From Chaetoderma sp. LZ-2023a (lineage: Eukaryota > Mollusca > Caudofoveata > Chaetodermatida > Chaetodermatidae): a stretch of 64,000 nucleotides of DNA. The position numbers and the translations under genes were made by a program. A model generated the notes under the pieces. It was not told the origin of the DNA and ran no database searches. It was given only the letters and a program-made list of their open reading frames with translations. The stretch covers positions 81,302,628 through 81,366,627 of the forward strand of contig CM067371.1 in the NCBI GenBank assembly GCA_034401795.1. The letters are read 5' to 3'. Below, piece after piece: positions 33,380 through 45,961 of the stretch; the stretch's first letter is position 1; every line of letters starts with the position of its first letter.

Positions 33380-34655
33380 GTCTTGTCCATGTTATATAAG
33401 CAGAATAAATTTAAGCAATTGACTCTAAAGCTAATCCGCAATATAGGCCTAGCACATGCCAAATAAATTGGCAATTTAAATTAAGGAATTTGGCTTATAC
33501 GGATTGATGACACTATTAAATTTCGAATTTTTTAAATTCAAATTTCAAGTTTAAAATCTTTTCAAATCTAGCCAAACATCATTTCTATATAACATAAACA
33601 CATCCTACCAGTCCGGTAAGTCTATAACGCTTTCAAGTCAACCTCATCAACCGCACAGATTCAGATGTTGAATTTAGTAAAGGTAAGTGGCCTGGATGAC
33701 GTATCTTGAGTCCTCAGGCAACAACAACGTCCAGTCAAATTAATTTATTTAAAAATATTTAATAGAGCATTTCAGATAATACATTTTCTGTTCTGCTGTG
33801 TTCAAAGAGTTAATTATAGCTTATAGCTTAGGCAAATATTATTAATGATCACCATTTACATTCAACGCTTGAGCTCGCATACAAATATAACACGACTACG
33901 TCACAGAGGTCAAAGGTCGTACGGGGATAGGATCCTGTCAAACGAGTTTGACATATTTAGCGGCTACCGTTCGTCAACAGTGTCCGGGATCCGGCATTAC
34001 GCATAACCTTCTCCAGCAAGCTAGCGGTAGCTTATGGATTTCCGACACACAGACTGCTCGATAAACAGGTAGGGACGACACCTGAGTGAGTGGGCTTTGA
34101 GTCAGCTCAAAAGCGCGGAATGAGTGTGATCTACAGTTAATAAAGATCTATATATTCATTATTGTATTTATAGCTAGCTCCCTGAGCTGCGACAACCAGA
34201 CAGGACTGATTATTCCGCTACTAGGCGCATAGAAAGAAGTACTGAGCCGGCTTGTGAAGAAATCGCACCGGTATATAGTTCTAGTGAATTTAGTAGATTT
34301 TGTTTGTATAAAGTGATAGTAAATACATATCTATCCATAGTACTTGACTATCGTTCTTGAAAACAGTTTGGAAATTGTAAACGATTATATCGATCTGGTC
34401 CTTGTTATCAGGTAAGCATCAATTGATAATTCAATGAATTAGGCGTAAAGCACCTCTAGTGCTAAGTCTAACTACTGCCTCGGGCATTTCCATTGCATTG
34501 ATGCTGTGACTGCTGCTGATGAAAGCAGTGGCCGTCCCACGACAGCAACAGCTTGTAGTCAGCATTGTTTTCAAAATGAAATCTCTACATTTAAGCATAA
34601 AAGCAAATAGATAGTCAGCAACATTGCTTCAAAATCAAACAAGTAGGTTAACTCT
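33380..34655. other. Stretch with a weak H1 remnant and a possible leader exon
   Basis: An eroded H1 right arm (CCAGTCAAATTAATTT) is at about 33733-33770. From about 33890 to 34410 the DNA is CpG-richer and ends in TTATCAG|GTAAGC at 34411. This could be the first exon of a downstream gene such as the one at 51258, but nothing proves it. Confidence 0.25.
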
Positions 34656-34865
34656 TTAACCCTTGAAATTCTAATGTCTCAAATTCAAGACATCTATGCG
34701 GGAAAGCTGTTGAATATTTTGAAACTAATTTGACTGGAACCTGTTGCTGCCATAGGCAGCAACAGTCTCCAAACAAATTAATTTCAAAATATTCACCAGA
34801 ATACTCCTTGTCATAAATAATTTATCGCTTATTAGGCCTATCTGTAGGCCTTTAAGGAGTTAGAT
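34656..34865 (+). mobile_element. H1-C MITE
   Basis: TTAACCCTTGAAATTC start, AAAGCTGTTGAATATTTTGA, a CTGTTGCTGCCATAGGCAGC hairpin loop, right arm ATTTCAAAATATTCACCAG. The right end is degraded (TTTAAGGAGTTAG). Confidence 0.8.
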
Positions 34866-35204
34866 TGTCATAAACGCTGCCTTCCATCAGCTACTCTCAC
34901 CGCTTGACGTAAATAGCACGCTAGGCTGCTATAGGCATATGCCGCGACGATCGATGAACCACATTCTATAGCAAAAGCGCAACAAATTATTTTTTATCAA
35001 TTTTATTGCATAAAAATCCATCCTAGGTCGCGTTAACTTTGCATATTTTCAAACGCAGTGTTTGCGAGGCGGGCGAACTATAAAAATTACCACAGCGTGT
35101 CAATTATGTGTAGTCATTTGAATATAATTATATCTTGAACCTACTTAGTCGATAGACAATTATGAAATGAAATAAACTATGACCTCGATTCTAAATCGTA
35201 TCCT

Positions 35205-35352
35205 TGAATCCAAGGCGATGTTCAAACTAAATCGATGTAAGTCCAATCAATAAGCGTTTTAGCAGTTATACAAGTTGTGACAAGTAAACGAATCTTTGCT
35301 ACCGATCGGACTTACTTAGGATTAGCCCTCTAATGTGAACATCGCCTAACAC
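35205..35352. mobile_element. H4 foldback element, copy 1
   Basis: Terminal inverted repeat AGGCGATGTTCA...TGAACATCGCCT. Internal AGTCCAATC and GATCGGACTTACTTAGG arms continue the hairpin. A second copy is at 48775-48930. Confidence 0.65.
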
Positions 35353-36030
35353 GCACACGTACGTCTCATTTTCACGCGCACGCGCGCACGCACGCACGCA
35401 CGCACACGGGAACTATGCTATCACATTAACAAGCAAACACAGTTCGTTATTAATTTAACCATGACGTCAGTTTACATGTGAATTGGACAAGCTTGAGCAA
35501 AAAAGAAAAATACTTTTTTGGACCTGGAACAAAGATTTTGGGGAATCTTTACTACAGGAATACCTTATCTTACTTGTGGTAAAATGTCAGTAAAATCGAA
35601 TTGATAGGCTTTAGATAACCCCGGAAATACAGATAAACAGACAGACACACTCGCGGACGCACACAATAGCAGTTCCCTATGTGTCAAGATGTATGTGGCA
35701 ATGCCAATAAAATGGATTAGTCATTGCTCTCGAATCTAATAATGTGACAGACAATGTATATCCTCAAAGCCCACCCACCCCGGTGATGACCATGGTTGTG
35801 GATCCTTCTTGAAAACCGCTATGGGTGTCTTCAAATTTGATGGAGTGTGGCTAAAAGCGCATTAAAGTGTGGGAGGGAACGCCCGTTTCCAATAGAATAT
35901 GGTCTCTAAGCAATCTGGGCAAGTACCCGCGAGGGTGACGCTCTCATAATTGGGGGTCCGGGCTGTCACAAGAAAATTTGAAATCTAGATGTTCTCAGGG
36001 CATTTCAGGCATAATTATATCGTGGCCCAT
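35353..36030. other. Intergenic stretch with (CGCA)n
   Basis: (ACGC)n at about 35376-35408 and one isolated TGACGTCA near 35463, beside an ACATGTGA that may be an H1-B fragment. No gene recognised. Confidence 0.4.
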
Positions 36031-36034
36031 ATTA

Positions 36035-36412
36035 ATTAACCTTTCTATTTTAGCTATGTCCCGCCCATTTCTAGCTAAGCTCCACCCACACCTCGCTCGT
36101 GTTGGGAAATATCGATCCTTGAACTCCCTGACTATCAATTTCCAGAAAACTATACAGGTAAGCTGTTGAATATTTTGGAACTAATTTAACTGGGCCCGCC
36201 CAGTCAAATTAGTTTCAAATTATTAAACGGCATGTTTCTGAAATAGCAAAAAGATACAATTCGTACAACGTGTCGGACAATTAAGCGTCAAAGACGGGCT
36301 TAATCGAATCATTCATGATGTCATGATTATGACGTCAGCATACGTGTTACTTAGTTGATCATGACGTCATATGATTGAGTGAGAAAATGGATTCATGAAT
36401 TGAGAGAAATGT
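36035..36412 (+). mobile_element. H1-A MITE
   Basis: GCTATGTCCCGCCCATT and CTAAGCTCCACCCACACCTC boxes, ACAGGTAAGCTGTTGAATA, a short-looped core, ACAATTCGTACAACGTGTC, and TGACGTCA near 36330 and 36361. Confidence 0.85.
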
Positions 36413-37360
36413 AATGAAATGGTTTATTTACACCCCAGACCTAATCAGAATGATATATGGGGGAGTTACATAATAGTTATATAGAGCAGGTACACATTAT
36501 ATTTTTAGTTAGATTTTGTCCGTTTACAAGATACAGTATGCCATAGATCCTGATAATTATTATTATCATTATCTTTGCTGTTGAGAGAACCATTACATTT
36601 ATTTTTTACTGAAATCAACAACATGTCTAATTTGGAACCCACAGTTGAGGAAATGACGAGGCCTACTCGATTTCAATTTATCCATTTGTTCTAACATTCA
36701 CACCCCTTCACAACCCTTCCCATGTTTTGTTTAAATGGCTAATATATGATTGATTTATTTCACAATAAACCATAGGACCTTGAGTGTACATTTATACGTT
36801 ATACATATTGACAATTAAATTAGTATGCTATACATTTATCTAGATAGCTAATCTTATGACTAATACAGTGCAATTCTCTTTAGCGTTATGTTTACAAGCC
36901 CTTCAACAGCAAAATATCGTTTGCGAAGGCGGGCTTACACATTTTAAACATGGATTGAGCATATTATTTATACAGTTTTCACCAATACATAACATAGTAC
37001 CTATGGGATATGGGGTGAATAATACCATACAAAACAATTCGTAGATATAAGCATGCTAAAGTTTTCTAGGCGTTTCTACCATATATAGAAACTATGGTCG
37101 TGTTTGGATTGGGCATGTTATTTCATTATATAAGCGTGTAGGGCCTACCGGAATTTACCACGCAATCACACACGCTGAATGGCCTACTTTCTATCCATCC
37201 ACAAAGATACAAAAAGTGATATATGTTCATATATGAGTTGCTTAGTCGTGTGTTTGATCGTATACAGTTGGGTGGGTGTTAATCATGTGAATGCATTAAA
37301 CGATTTAACTCACGATATGTCAGTATCTCAATTTCAAGCCAATTCACATTTCTCTCATCT
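36413..37360. other. AT-rich intergenic stretch, no gene recognised
   Basis: No motif-bearing frame and no repeat family from this window was recognised. Confidence 0.35.
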
Positions 37361-37361
37361 G

Positions 37362-37693
37362 ACCTCGTATGACGTCATAATCAGCCCAGCGCGTGTATGA
37401 TGACGTCACAATCATTACCTCACAAAGAGTTCCATATAGACCATCATCAGATCTCAAATACTCCGACACGTTGTATGAAGTGTGTCTTTGTAATTCTTTG
37501 AAATTTAATAAAGATGCTGTTGAATATTTTGAAACTAATTTGACTGGGCGCTGTTGCTGCCCCCAGCTTACCTGTGTATTTTTTTTGGAAATTAATAGTC
37601 AGGGTGTTCAGAGATCAATCGATCCCAACACGAGCTAGGTGTGGGTGGAGCTTAGCTGGAGATGGGCGTGGCATAGCTAAAACCCGAAAGGTA
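37362..37693 (-). mobile_element. H1-A MITE, right hairpin arm deleted
   Basis: TGACGTCA at 37370 and 37401, CCGACACGTTGTATGAAG, AATAAAGATGCTGTTGAATA, the loop CTGTTGCTGCC, then directly CTTACCTGTGTA, GATCAATCGATC, the GTGGGTGGAGCTTAGC box and GAAAGGTATATT. Confidence 0.85.
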
Positions 37694-37694
37694 T

Positions 37695-37872
37695 ATTAGC
37701 CTATGCTGCTATGCAGGAAATGTTTTGAATATTTTGAAACTAATTCGACTGGAACGTGTTGCTGCCATAGGCAACACAACTCTGTCACAAATCACTTTCA
37801 AAATATCCAACATATTTTAATCTTACGTCATAAATAATTTGATTCTGGTGTCTTAAGGCTTAAAGGGTTATT
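37695..37872 (+). mobile_element. H1-C MITE adjoining H1-A
   Basis: GCAGGAAATGTTTTGAATAT, a CATAGGCAACACAAC loop, an eroded right arm, then GGCTTAAAGGGTTA. It starts where the previous copy ends. Confidence 0.65.
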
Positions 37873-38094
37873 GCTGATAAAACCTAATAAAGCGCGTGAC
37901 AACGACGTTAATCCTAAGTGGATTTTGTCACATATCTCAATAAAATTGCGATAGTTCAATTGTAGGCCTACGCAAAACGTAGCCGCGAGTAAATCTAAAG
38001 CATATGCCTAACCAAGTTTAAGCCGTACACACATTTATAAAATAGGACTGAGGTGTCAAAATAGCACCGATCGTTCAAATAAGAGCATTAAAGA

Positions 38095-38465
38095 TTGCAT
38101 ACCCTCGCCCGCCAGGTTTTGTCACGTAGTAAAAAGTTTTAGGATTTTCCGGGTTTTTTTAGATCACTTCCAAACCTGTGGAATCATAGTATATAGTCAA
38201 ACACTTTCCTGTATTAAAATTTGAGCCACAATTGGGCCGGTAGTTTCGGAGATATCCACAGATCCAGAATTTGATTCGCCCGGGATGCGGAGTCTTTTAT
38301 CCAGATCACGGCCAATGCCTGGAAATCCTCTTGTGCGGCAAGTTCCTTCCTTGTCTTATGATTTGAGCCAAATCGGATAAGTAGCTTCTGAGATACATCT
38401 CAGGACATGCACGCACGCACGCAGACAAGATCGCAATCCCATTTTTCCGTTACTTGGGTAATAAA
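38095..38465 (-). repeat. Dispersed repeat D, second copy
   Basis: ACCCTCGCCCGCCAGG start, TTTCGGAGATATCCACAG and AGATCGCAATCCCATT near the end, where a short ACGC run also sits. It shares the CCCTCGCC start with 25915-26250; the rest is diverged. Confidence 0.4.
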
Positions 38466-38814
38466 AAGCTAATTATTATTTATCTTAGCATTTGTTCGGT
38501 GAAACGGTCACGTAGTCTTCATATGATCCATAGGTAAAAGGGTGTTGTGATTCGATCTATTTATTGTTTGTCTGGCATACAGACAGTCTGTTTGAAATTG
38601 CTTATCCGATGTGACACAGAAATATGAGCTTCAGAGAGTATGCACCAAATTTATCCGATTCAATTTTCCATTTAGTGAAGAGTCTACTCCAACGACTTGA
38701 ACCGACCATGAGTGAGCTAAAGTCATAAATGCTGTTAAGTGTCCATGCTAGTTTTAGTGTTATTTTGTAATACAAGTAGGCCTAGTCGTGGCATTACTGT
38801 ATTTTGGCATAGAC

Positions 38815-38960
38815 AGGGAATCGAACCTACAACAGAGAATCGAACCTACAACCGGCGAAAGCGCCAAGCATCATAGCCCACAAACGCGTCCACCACATCC
38901 ACGCCTGGTGTGGTGAGAGGGTTTGTGACCCCGGTTGTGGGTTCGATTCCCCGTCAGTGT
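38815..38960. repeat. tRNA-like B-box sequences, head to head (possible SINE remnants)
   Basis: On the minus strand, two copies of GGTTCGATTCYC lie near 38820 and 38840. On the plus strand GGGTTCGATTCCCC lies at 38939-38952. This is the Pol III B-box consensus. No complete tRNA cloverleaf was found. Confidence 0.4.
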
Positions 38961-39219
38961 TATTTCCCCCTTAAAGCCAGATTCTAACACGATGCTAACA
39001 TCAAATCTGGTATTGCCGCACACAGGAACACCGAGGTAAATTCTCTGCATTAACGCAAGCACTAACCATCTGTCGTAGTTCAATCTGCTAAATTCTGGCG
39101 ATTGGCATGGCTCTACCACACAGATAGGCCTATAAAATCATTTGTTATTGGCCGCAGAACATTAGAAATATGTGAATATACGCTAAAGCTAAAATTGTTT
39201 AATTTGTAGTAGATGATCA

Positions 39220-39312
39220 TCAGGCCCATCACCACCACCAACGCAACCATTATCACGATAACCACCACCATCGGCACCACGATAATTACCACCACCGCCA
39301 TCACCATCATTT
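39220..39312. repeat. CCA/ATC-rich low-complexity tract
   Basis: Imperfect CACCACCA and ATCACC units; the open frame across it is an artefact. Confidence 0.8.
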
Positions 39313-39474
39313 GATCATCATAATACCATTGCCATCAGTCACCAAGCAACGCGCTCTAGATAAACCTAACATTTTGAAGGTCTAACCTTTAGGCAAACGT
39401 AGGTTTCGCTAGATATGTTGTGTTGGGTAATACCAGTAATGACAGCGTAATAAATACAAACAACTAGTCCATTA

Positions 39475-39615
39475 ACCCGTTAACCCTCATATCAGCCAAA
39501 AAAACAGCTTCTACAGTGATCTTGAGAAATGTCCATTTGCAGATCAAGAGAAGATAATTTTATGAAAATTTACCACTGGAATGACTGAAAAATTTTAAGT
39601 GTTAAAGGGTTTAAT
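39475..39615. mobile_element. H2 copy, right hairpin arm deleted
   Basis: TTAACCCTCATATCAGCC, CCATTTGCAGATCAAGAGA and a left arm to CTGGAATGACTG, then directly AATTTTAAGTGTTAAAGGG. Confidence 0.75.
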
Positions 39616-40187
39616 ATAGAGCTGTTACATGAACATGTCACGCATGGTGTCATTGTTTCTTACAGGCGCAAGTTATAATATTAATCATTCATGCGGAACA
39701 GGTATCTATCAATTTATTATCGTTATTAATATTATGGTACACGCTTCACCGCGTCTTAGGCTTGATGATACTAGGCCTATATGGTATGCCGATATAGATA
39801 TTAGAAGCAATTTCATGACTGTTAGATTAAACTAACAGTTTAAGCAAAAATTAACATAATTTGTATATAGTTATAATTACATTAGGTTTTACGACAATAT
39901 TCTGCAGGTTTGATAACAACGTAGATAAAATTCACGTGACGGTGCATTTACTATATTGCCAAAAAGACACGTGACTGTCACATGTATATGTGCCTCTGCT
40001 AAAGTCTTTAGTATCATCCCAGTATACCGTACAAATATGATCAATATTTATGATGTTATTTGATATAATTTCATTCTAAAAGAGCCAGAAACTAATTTCT
40101 TTTCCGAAATGTGTTTTGTTTATTTTGTCAGCTCTCACGAGCAACAAAATGAGTTCATTTAAAAATCTCCTTGTAGTGAAGGGTCTG

Positions 40188-40310
40188 TAGATAGATCCAT
40201 TTCTAGTCATGCCCCGCCCATTTCCAGGGAAGCTCCACCCACTGTGTAGGCGGATTTGAATTGATTTCTACATTGACACCTGTATTCACAGAATCCCAAT
40301 TTGAGGGGTA
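40188..40310 (+). mobile_element. H1-B left-flank fragment
   Basis: GATCCATTTCTAGTCATGCC, CCGCCC and AAGCTCCACCCAC boxes and ACAGAATCCCAATTTGAGG; stops before the hairpin. Confidence 0.65.
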
Positions 40311-40381
40311 CATTCATCTTTCAGCTGATGATGATAGATATAACATTGTTTTTAGTCAGTGTAGTAATGAACTCTCTGAAA

Positions 40382-40760
40382 GGACGGATCCGATATGTCA
40401 CTCAAACTTGTATCTGATGTCACAATCAAACAATCATTAGTTGGCTGATGGCACAAATATAATGACGCATAGCTCCGTCATGAAAATGGAAAAGCTCGCC
40501 ACTGGTTACGAATCGTATGTTTTGAGAAATTTACAAGTTAACAAACGTCCTGTTGAATATTTAGAAACTAATTCGACTGCCAGAGGCAGTAACAGCCCTC
40601 AGACAAATTGGTTCCAAAATATACAACGGCTAACTTGTATATTTACCTTGAAGTTTGGGTTCGGGAAATTCACCTTTCAACTTGATTCAAACACGGGTCG
40701 AAATGGGCGGAGTTTGTCTAGATATGGGCGTGGCATAGCTAAAATTGATACCTCCATTTA
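40382..40760 (-). mobile_element. H1-B MITE, mutated CRE sites
   Basis: GGACGGATCCGATATGTCAC start, CRE sites decayed to TGATGTCA and TGATGGCA, core at 40545-40625, GGGCGGAGTTTGTC box and a TGATACCTCCATTT end. Confidence 0.8.
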
Positions 40761-40845
40761 CAACTGCTAAAATATATACATTCTCACGAATCACCATTCA
40801 ATGACAGGTCTGTCATAATCTAGAATGAATGCAAATATAATATTA

Positions 40846-41232
40846 CTTAGATTATACTTGATGCAATCAAACCCCTATATACCTCAAAAGTCAGCATCAA
40901 TTCTTGAGATATTTTAGTCATCTATTCAAGTTGAACTGAACCCAGTTTGCAGTGCAGGTTTATGATAATATTACATAATACTATTGAACAATATATAAAT
41001 AACGACATACAAACTATATGTATATGTATAGGGGTTTGATTGCATCAAGTATAATCTAAGTTTACTTTTCCTCCATGGTTCCCTGCCACGAAGTGGATCG
41101 TTATTTTCTTTAGTTTCCTGCTTTGTCGATAGATGGGCATATATATATATATATGCCCATCTATCGACAAAGCAGGAAACTAAAGAAAATAACGATCCAC
41201 TTCGTGGCAGGGAACCATGGAGGAAAAGTAAA
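40846..41232. repeat. Perfect 172-bp palindrome with an attached 34-bp inverted repeat
   Basis: 41061-41146 and 41147-41232 are exact complements, centred in an AT run. The 34 bp just before (41027-41060) is the exact complement of 40846-40879, with 147 bp between. The palindrome unit is LINE-b sequence (CCTCCATGGTTCCCTGCC). This looks like a fold-back or template-switch event at LINE insertion. Confidence 0.9.
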
Positions 41233-41880
41233 ATCATGGGCTCACTGTACTGCTGAAATAGGTGCACGCTGCATCATGAGGAACATAGCTTTCCAGTGCT
41301 TCTGGAGGCTGTTAATTCGCAGCTCAAAGATGCCCGTGACAAAAAGACTACGTTTAGGCAACGCAACCTGTGTATCCTTGATGCTGTATAACTAAGAGTT
41401 GGACAGTTCAAAGGGCAGCTCTAGACAAACCTGATGCGCGCCACCGCAAACACCTCCGCATCATCACAGGACACTGATGGGCAGACAGCATAATTTTCAA
41501 TGATGCACTTTACAAGATGTGTAATACAGCGCCGCTGTCTGTAAAAGTCACCCATCAAAGATGGCCCACGGTTGACCATGTGCTAAGGATACCAGAAGTT
41601 ATACACGCACAGAGAGCCTTGGAATTCGCCCTACTCGGACCCAGCAAATAGAAAACTATAAGTTGGCATCGTTGCACAACTCTGTTAATTGTACTGCGAG
41701 GTGACATCAAGAAAGCAGGACTCGGTACACTCGGATCAAGAATGGACCTGATGAAGCTAAAGATTTTGTCCGAGGACAAGACACAGTGGTCAAATGCGAA
41801 GGACTAATAGCAGCTGTAGGATGTTTCTACTACTACATCCGCAGAATACAGTAATCATACATACATACATACCATGGTAT
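41147..41880 (+). mobile_element. LINE-b 3' fragment, plus strand
   Basis: Homologous throughout to the complement of about 30250-29586 (for example CTTTCCAGTGCTTCTGGA, ACCGCAAACACCTCCGC, GAGGTGACATCAAGAAAGCA). Ends CAGAATACAGTAATCATACA and a (CATA)n tail. Coding content is destroyed. Confidence 0.8.
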
Positions 41881-43300
41881 TTAATTCGCTCTGTAAACCT
41901 CAACAGATATGCTAAATAATATTTAGACGGATTTTTTTCCGGATTACGAAAAGCAATGCGCAGCTTAGGTTCTATATCAACCTATGCATGCAATAATATC
42001 CAACACGGCGATATGCGTAGCGCGGACTATGCAAGGACCTCATTGTCAGTCATTGGCACATGTTCTTGCTTACAAAGACCACTCCAGCATGTGTAAATTG
42101 TGTAACAAGTACATGGCTCTTCCACAAGTGATACATATGGACACGTGCAACACCGTAGGCCGTAGAATTTCCTCTAGAATTACCTTTGCAGACGGCACAC
42201 CTGTATATTCCCTGCAGTGATAGACCGTTGGATCACGTATTGGGGCATCACCCGTTATCAAACCTCTCACTATTTTGATCATATGATATTGTTTGTTGTT
42301 TATCGACTACTTTTTCTTGGCGAGTCAAGTATGGATACTATTTCTCTAGCATATATTCATTATATGTGTTGATTCGTTGTCTTCTATTCTGCCAATTGGT
42401 GCAAGCGGATAGCGCAGTAAAACGCCAATTGACAGGGCAGCCATTTCGCGCTGTCATATTTTAAGCTACACCTACATTCTGCACCCATTTGTATCGATTT
42501 TAACACAATGAACACTAAATTCAGGTGTTTTTTGTCGAACATTTGCCGCTTTGCGGATCTGCGTCATTTAATTTGTGAGTTCAGCTAACAAGAGACGTAT
42601 TTTACGCATGACGTGAAATACTGGACCACCATTTCATTTGAGTTAATGAATACACAAGGTATTTAACTGGCCCGCGGGCATCAATGACGACATGCTACCC
42701 GTCAAACCCGGTAGTGTATTCACACCCTGTGAGAATGTGCATTGCTAGTATAACTATGCAGAGCTTGGGTCTCTTGGCCATCAAGAAGAAATAAAGCTCA
42801 AACAAGTCCTAAACAAGGAATGTAACTTTATTCAACAACTCATGCAGTTATTTGTAGAAAAATCTGATAAATGATTTAAGCTATGGTGTTGCTATGAATC
42901 GGAGCTGTTGCGATATAAGCAAGTGTGGATTAGCTCAAATTCATCATGTGGTTAGGGCTAGCCTGGGACTGGACATCAGTGCAGGGTGGGGGGGGGGGGG
43001 GGGTTGCGTTTCAATAATATCAATCCGTATATTCGCCTGCATTATCTCCCGTAGCATATTAAACATAAAATTAGTTTAAAATGTGACTAGATGTGTATCA
43101 CCACTCCAGGACGTCTTTGGGGGATTCACTCCAAATTAAGTATTAGAATAGGCTATATTGTGTTTATACTTAAGATTGCGTCTCAGGGAAAACGTTCAAG
43201 TTCGCCAGAATTATCGCCACATGTTGAAAATTTGGATTACAACGTAGGCATAGTAAACAGTTTATGTCTACACGCATTGATTGTCTGGTGGAATGGACGG
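41881..43300. other. Stretch without recognised gene
   Basis: A G-run lies at about 42985-43003. Short open frames such as 41984-42220 have no known motif. Confidence 0.35.
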
Positions 43301-43309
43301 GGTACAATG

Positions 43310-43425
43310 TTACCAGCAATGGTCTTTTATTTGAAACTGATTTGATTGGAAGGTGTTACTGCGTACGGTACCGTAGAACCAGCGTCCAGTAAATTTAGTT
43401 CCAAACTGTTAAACACCTTTTTTGT
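43310..43425. mobile_element. Degenerate H1 core
   Basis: TTTGAAACTGATTTGATTGG and CCAGTAAATTTAGTTCCAAA arms around a GTGTTACTGCGTACGG loop. Confidence 0.5.
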
Positions 43426-43429
43426 GTGT

Positions 43430-44615
43430 TTGTTTTCGAACCGGACACAATGTTTTCACTAAAAGGCAATATTCTTTCTAGGATTGCCTTGCATTTTTAA
43501 AACATAACTTCTGATTGAAGTGATAACCTGAATGTTCGTATTTCGCAGTTTGCTCTACAATAGTGGCGTTACTATGGAAAGAGGCAAACACAGGTCAATC
43601 TACTCCAGCCTACAGAACCACACCAACCCAGCTCAAACCAAATCAAATTAAGGACAATCTAACCCAACCCATGCCAATCTGCCACCCTCTCCACCCACAA
43701 CTCCAACCCCACACACGCATACCCAACCCACTACACCCACCTACAAGCTAAACGCGAATTTGATTGAGTCAAGCAAACGCGAAGTCAAAGACAAAGTCAA
43801 AGCACACTAGTTATATAATCAGTCTGACTGATTGATGACAGAATAATACGTTTGCTGGTGTTAAGTACGCATATTAATTAGCGGTATAAATACAGACTAC
43901 AATATTAACAAATGAGGAATATTAATGATATATTACCAGAAACTATGTGCCAATTTGAACAGCATTCATTATACAATACATTAATTAACATTTCGTAGGT
44001 CTGCGTTTATTATAAACCATTTGTAGAATCACACATAAAATCCACACGCATTCAGACAGAAATCTCTAGTTTTGGACAGACGATTAGAAACAGAAATATG
44101 TCTATGGATTTCATTCACGCACAGAAAACACACGGGCCAGTCTGCATTGTGAGGAAATACCCAACTCCTGTTAATGACTCATTCATACATTGTCTGGAAA
44201 TACATTAAATCCACAAATCCACCTATTTGAATAACATCGCGTGGAGGGTCGAACTCACCATAGGTGACTAATCCTCGTTTTGTGAATTCTAACGAAGGTA
44301 AATCCAATTGCTATTGATATAATCCAAATTGAATTGTTTAAAAAAATAAACCGTTTTCAAGCTAGGTATAAAACAGCCCTATTGCATATTTGGGAAAAAA
44401 TGTTTGGAGGTCGCAGAAAGGATTTTCAGACAATTTGTTTTCAAAATAAACAACGTTATTTAAATACCAAGATTCAATAATATTCGGCATGGCAATGGTT
44501 AATAAAGTAATGTCTATAGCGGCATTCGGTATTTGAGTTCCAAATTATTTGGCTACACGTTAGAACAAGTCTGCTTGTGGGATTAACTATTTGGCGACAA
44601 AATAACACGCGTGAC
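43430..44615. other. Stretch without recognised gene
   Basis: It has a pyrimidine/CA-rich patch (about 43600-43745, AACCCA and CACCC units). Otherwise AT-rich and unassigned. Confidence 0.35.
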
Positions 44616-44619
44616 CCTT

Positions 44620-44845
44620 TAATGGCTAAATTTGTTAATAAATATCCAAATACTTACATATTGAATGTGCATCTGTAGGCTAAACGGAGACTATTTTTGA
44701 AAATTTACCACTTGAATGACTGGCACGGTTATCGAGCTAGTCATTCAAGCGGTAAATTATAAAAAAACAATCATGTATTGGTCTCCAAATTGCCATTCCT
44801 GAAGGCATTGCAGAGGCCGGGTTCGTCATAAAAGGGTTAAAGGAT
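44620..44845. mobile_element. H2 hairpin MITE
   Basis: GGAGACTATTTTTGAAAATT left arm, CTGGCACGGTTATCGAGC centre, mutated right arm, CATAAAAGGGTTAA end. Confidence 0.75.
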
Positions 44846-44849
44846 GAAG

Positions 44850-44999
44850 TTCCTCCAGTATGTGTGTGTGTTGTAATATTTGAGGCGTTTATACGCTAGT
44901 TCCCAATGCTAGGGTCTAGACTCACGCCTGACCTTTATGGTTTCTGTTGAATTCTTGTGAATTCTTGTGACGTCGGTTTGTGCATTAGCTTGTGTCTCT

Positions 45000-45031
<32 letters not shown>

Positions 45032-45955
45032 TGATCGTTGTCTCTCGATTTTGTCTCATGTTGCTGTTCTTTTCCATGGCTTTTTTTTTGTTGCTCCTCA
45101 TGCTTGGGCGTGTGTAATGGGGATGGCCTAACCTGGACCTAACGGGGGTGGGGAAGGGATGGGGTAGGTGTTGGGTCGGGGGAGGTGCGTACGGTCTTAT
45201 GACCTGATGCACCCAAGGGGGGGGGGGCTTTAGGTCAGAGACCTCCCGGCCCCTTTGGGGGGAGTGGGGAGGTTGGGGTGTGGGGTCTTTCGGGTCCTGG
45301 GACCCATTTGGTCTTCTGGCCATCATCCGAGCAGGCACCAGCGCGCACTTGTTTGATTTTGATTGATTAGGTAGCCCGTATGGTGACTGTGTCCGTCCGA
45401 GGACGAACTCGATCAGTCATCCGGGTTACATCCCTCCATAGTCCCATCGAAAATTCCGAAAGATTCTAATTCTAGCAATTGGGTTTTGGTTTTGTAATCC
45501 GTATGTTGCGTGGTTCCATCCGAGGAGGGATCCATTCAGCATCCGGTTTACTTTGATTATGCCGAAATTTCTTGCCTACCTAACCCTAGCTCACGTTCAC
45601 ACAGTGATGGGCACTGTATGACGGGACCTCAATTTAAAGTCCCATCCGAGAAGACTGGAGTTCCTCCAGTAGGCCCTACTCGCATTTTAATTGGGGAGGG
45701 GGGGGGGTGCAATTTTGAGAACTACGTTACTGGACACTGTTGTTTTAGATCATTGCAGTGGCAACAGCAACTATTATCATAAAAGCATATTTTAGAAATT
45801 ATGAACACCATGTTAATTCCAACAAATGACATAAATTATAATTTTGGCATTGAGCTATCATGATATAGGTGTAAAATGGTTCTTAAATAGGCATAAATCC
45901 GTTTCTCATAATATGCCTAATTACACTCGATAACAATACTTGAGTATTCGCACTT
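44850..45955. other. Stretch with (TG)n and G-rich tracts, no gene recognised
   Basis: (TG)n at about 44996-45031; G-runs near 45145-45270 and 45695. A Pro-rich minus-strand frame (44985-45338) is a product of these tracts. Confidence 0.5.
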
Positions 45956-45961
45956 GCTGGT

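Noticed and set aside
42380..42425. Possible tRNA around GTGCAAGCGGATAGCGCAG
   Set aside because: No B-box at the right distance and no cloverleaf; not supported.
44985..45338. Pro-rich minus-strand frame
   Set aside because: Composition follows G-runs and (TG)n; no recognised protein.
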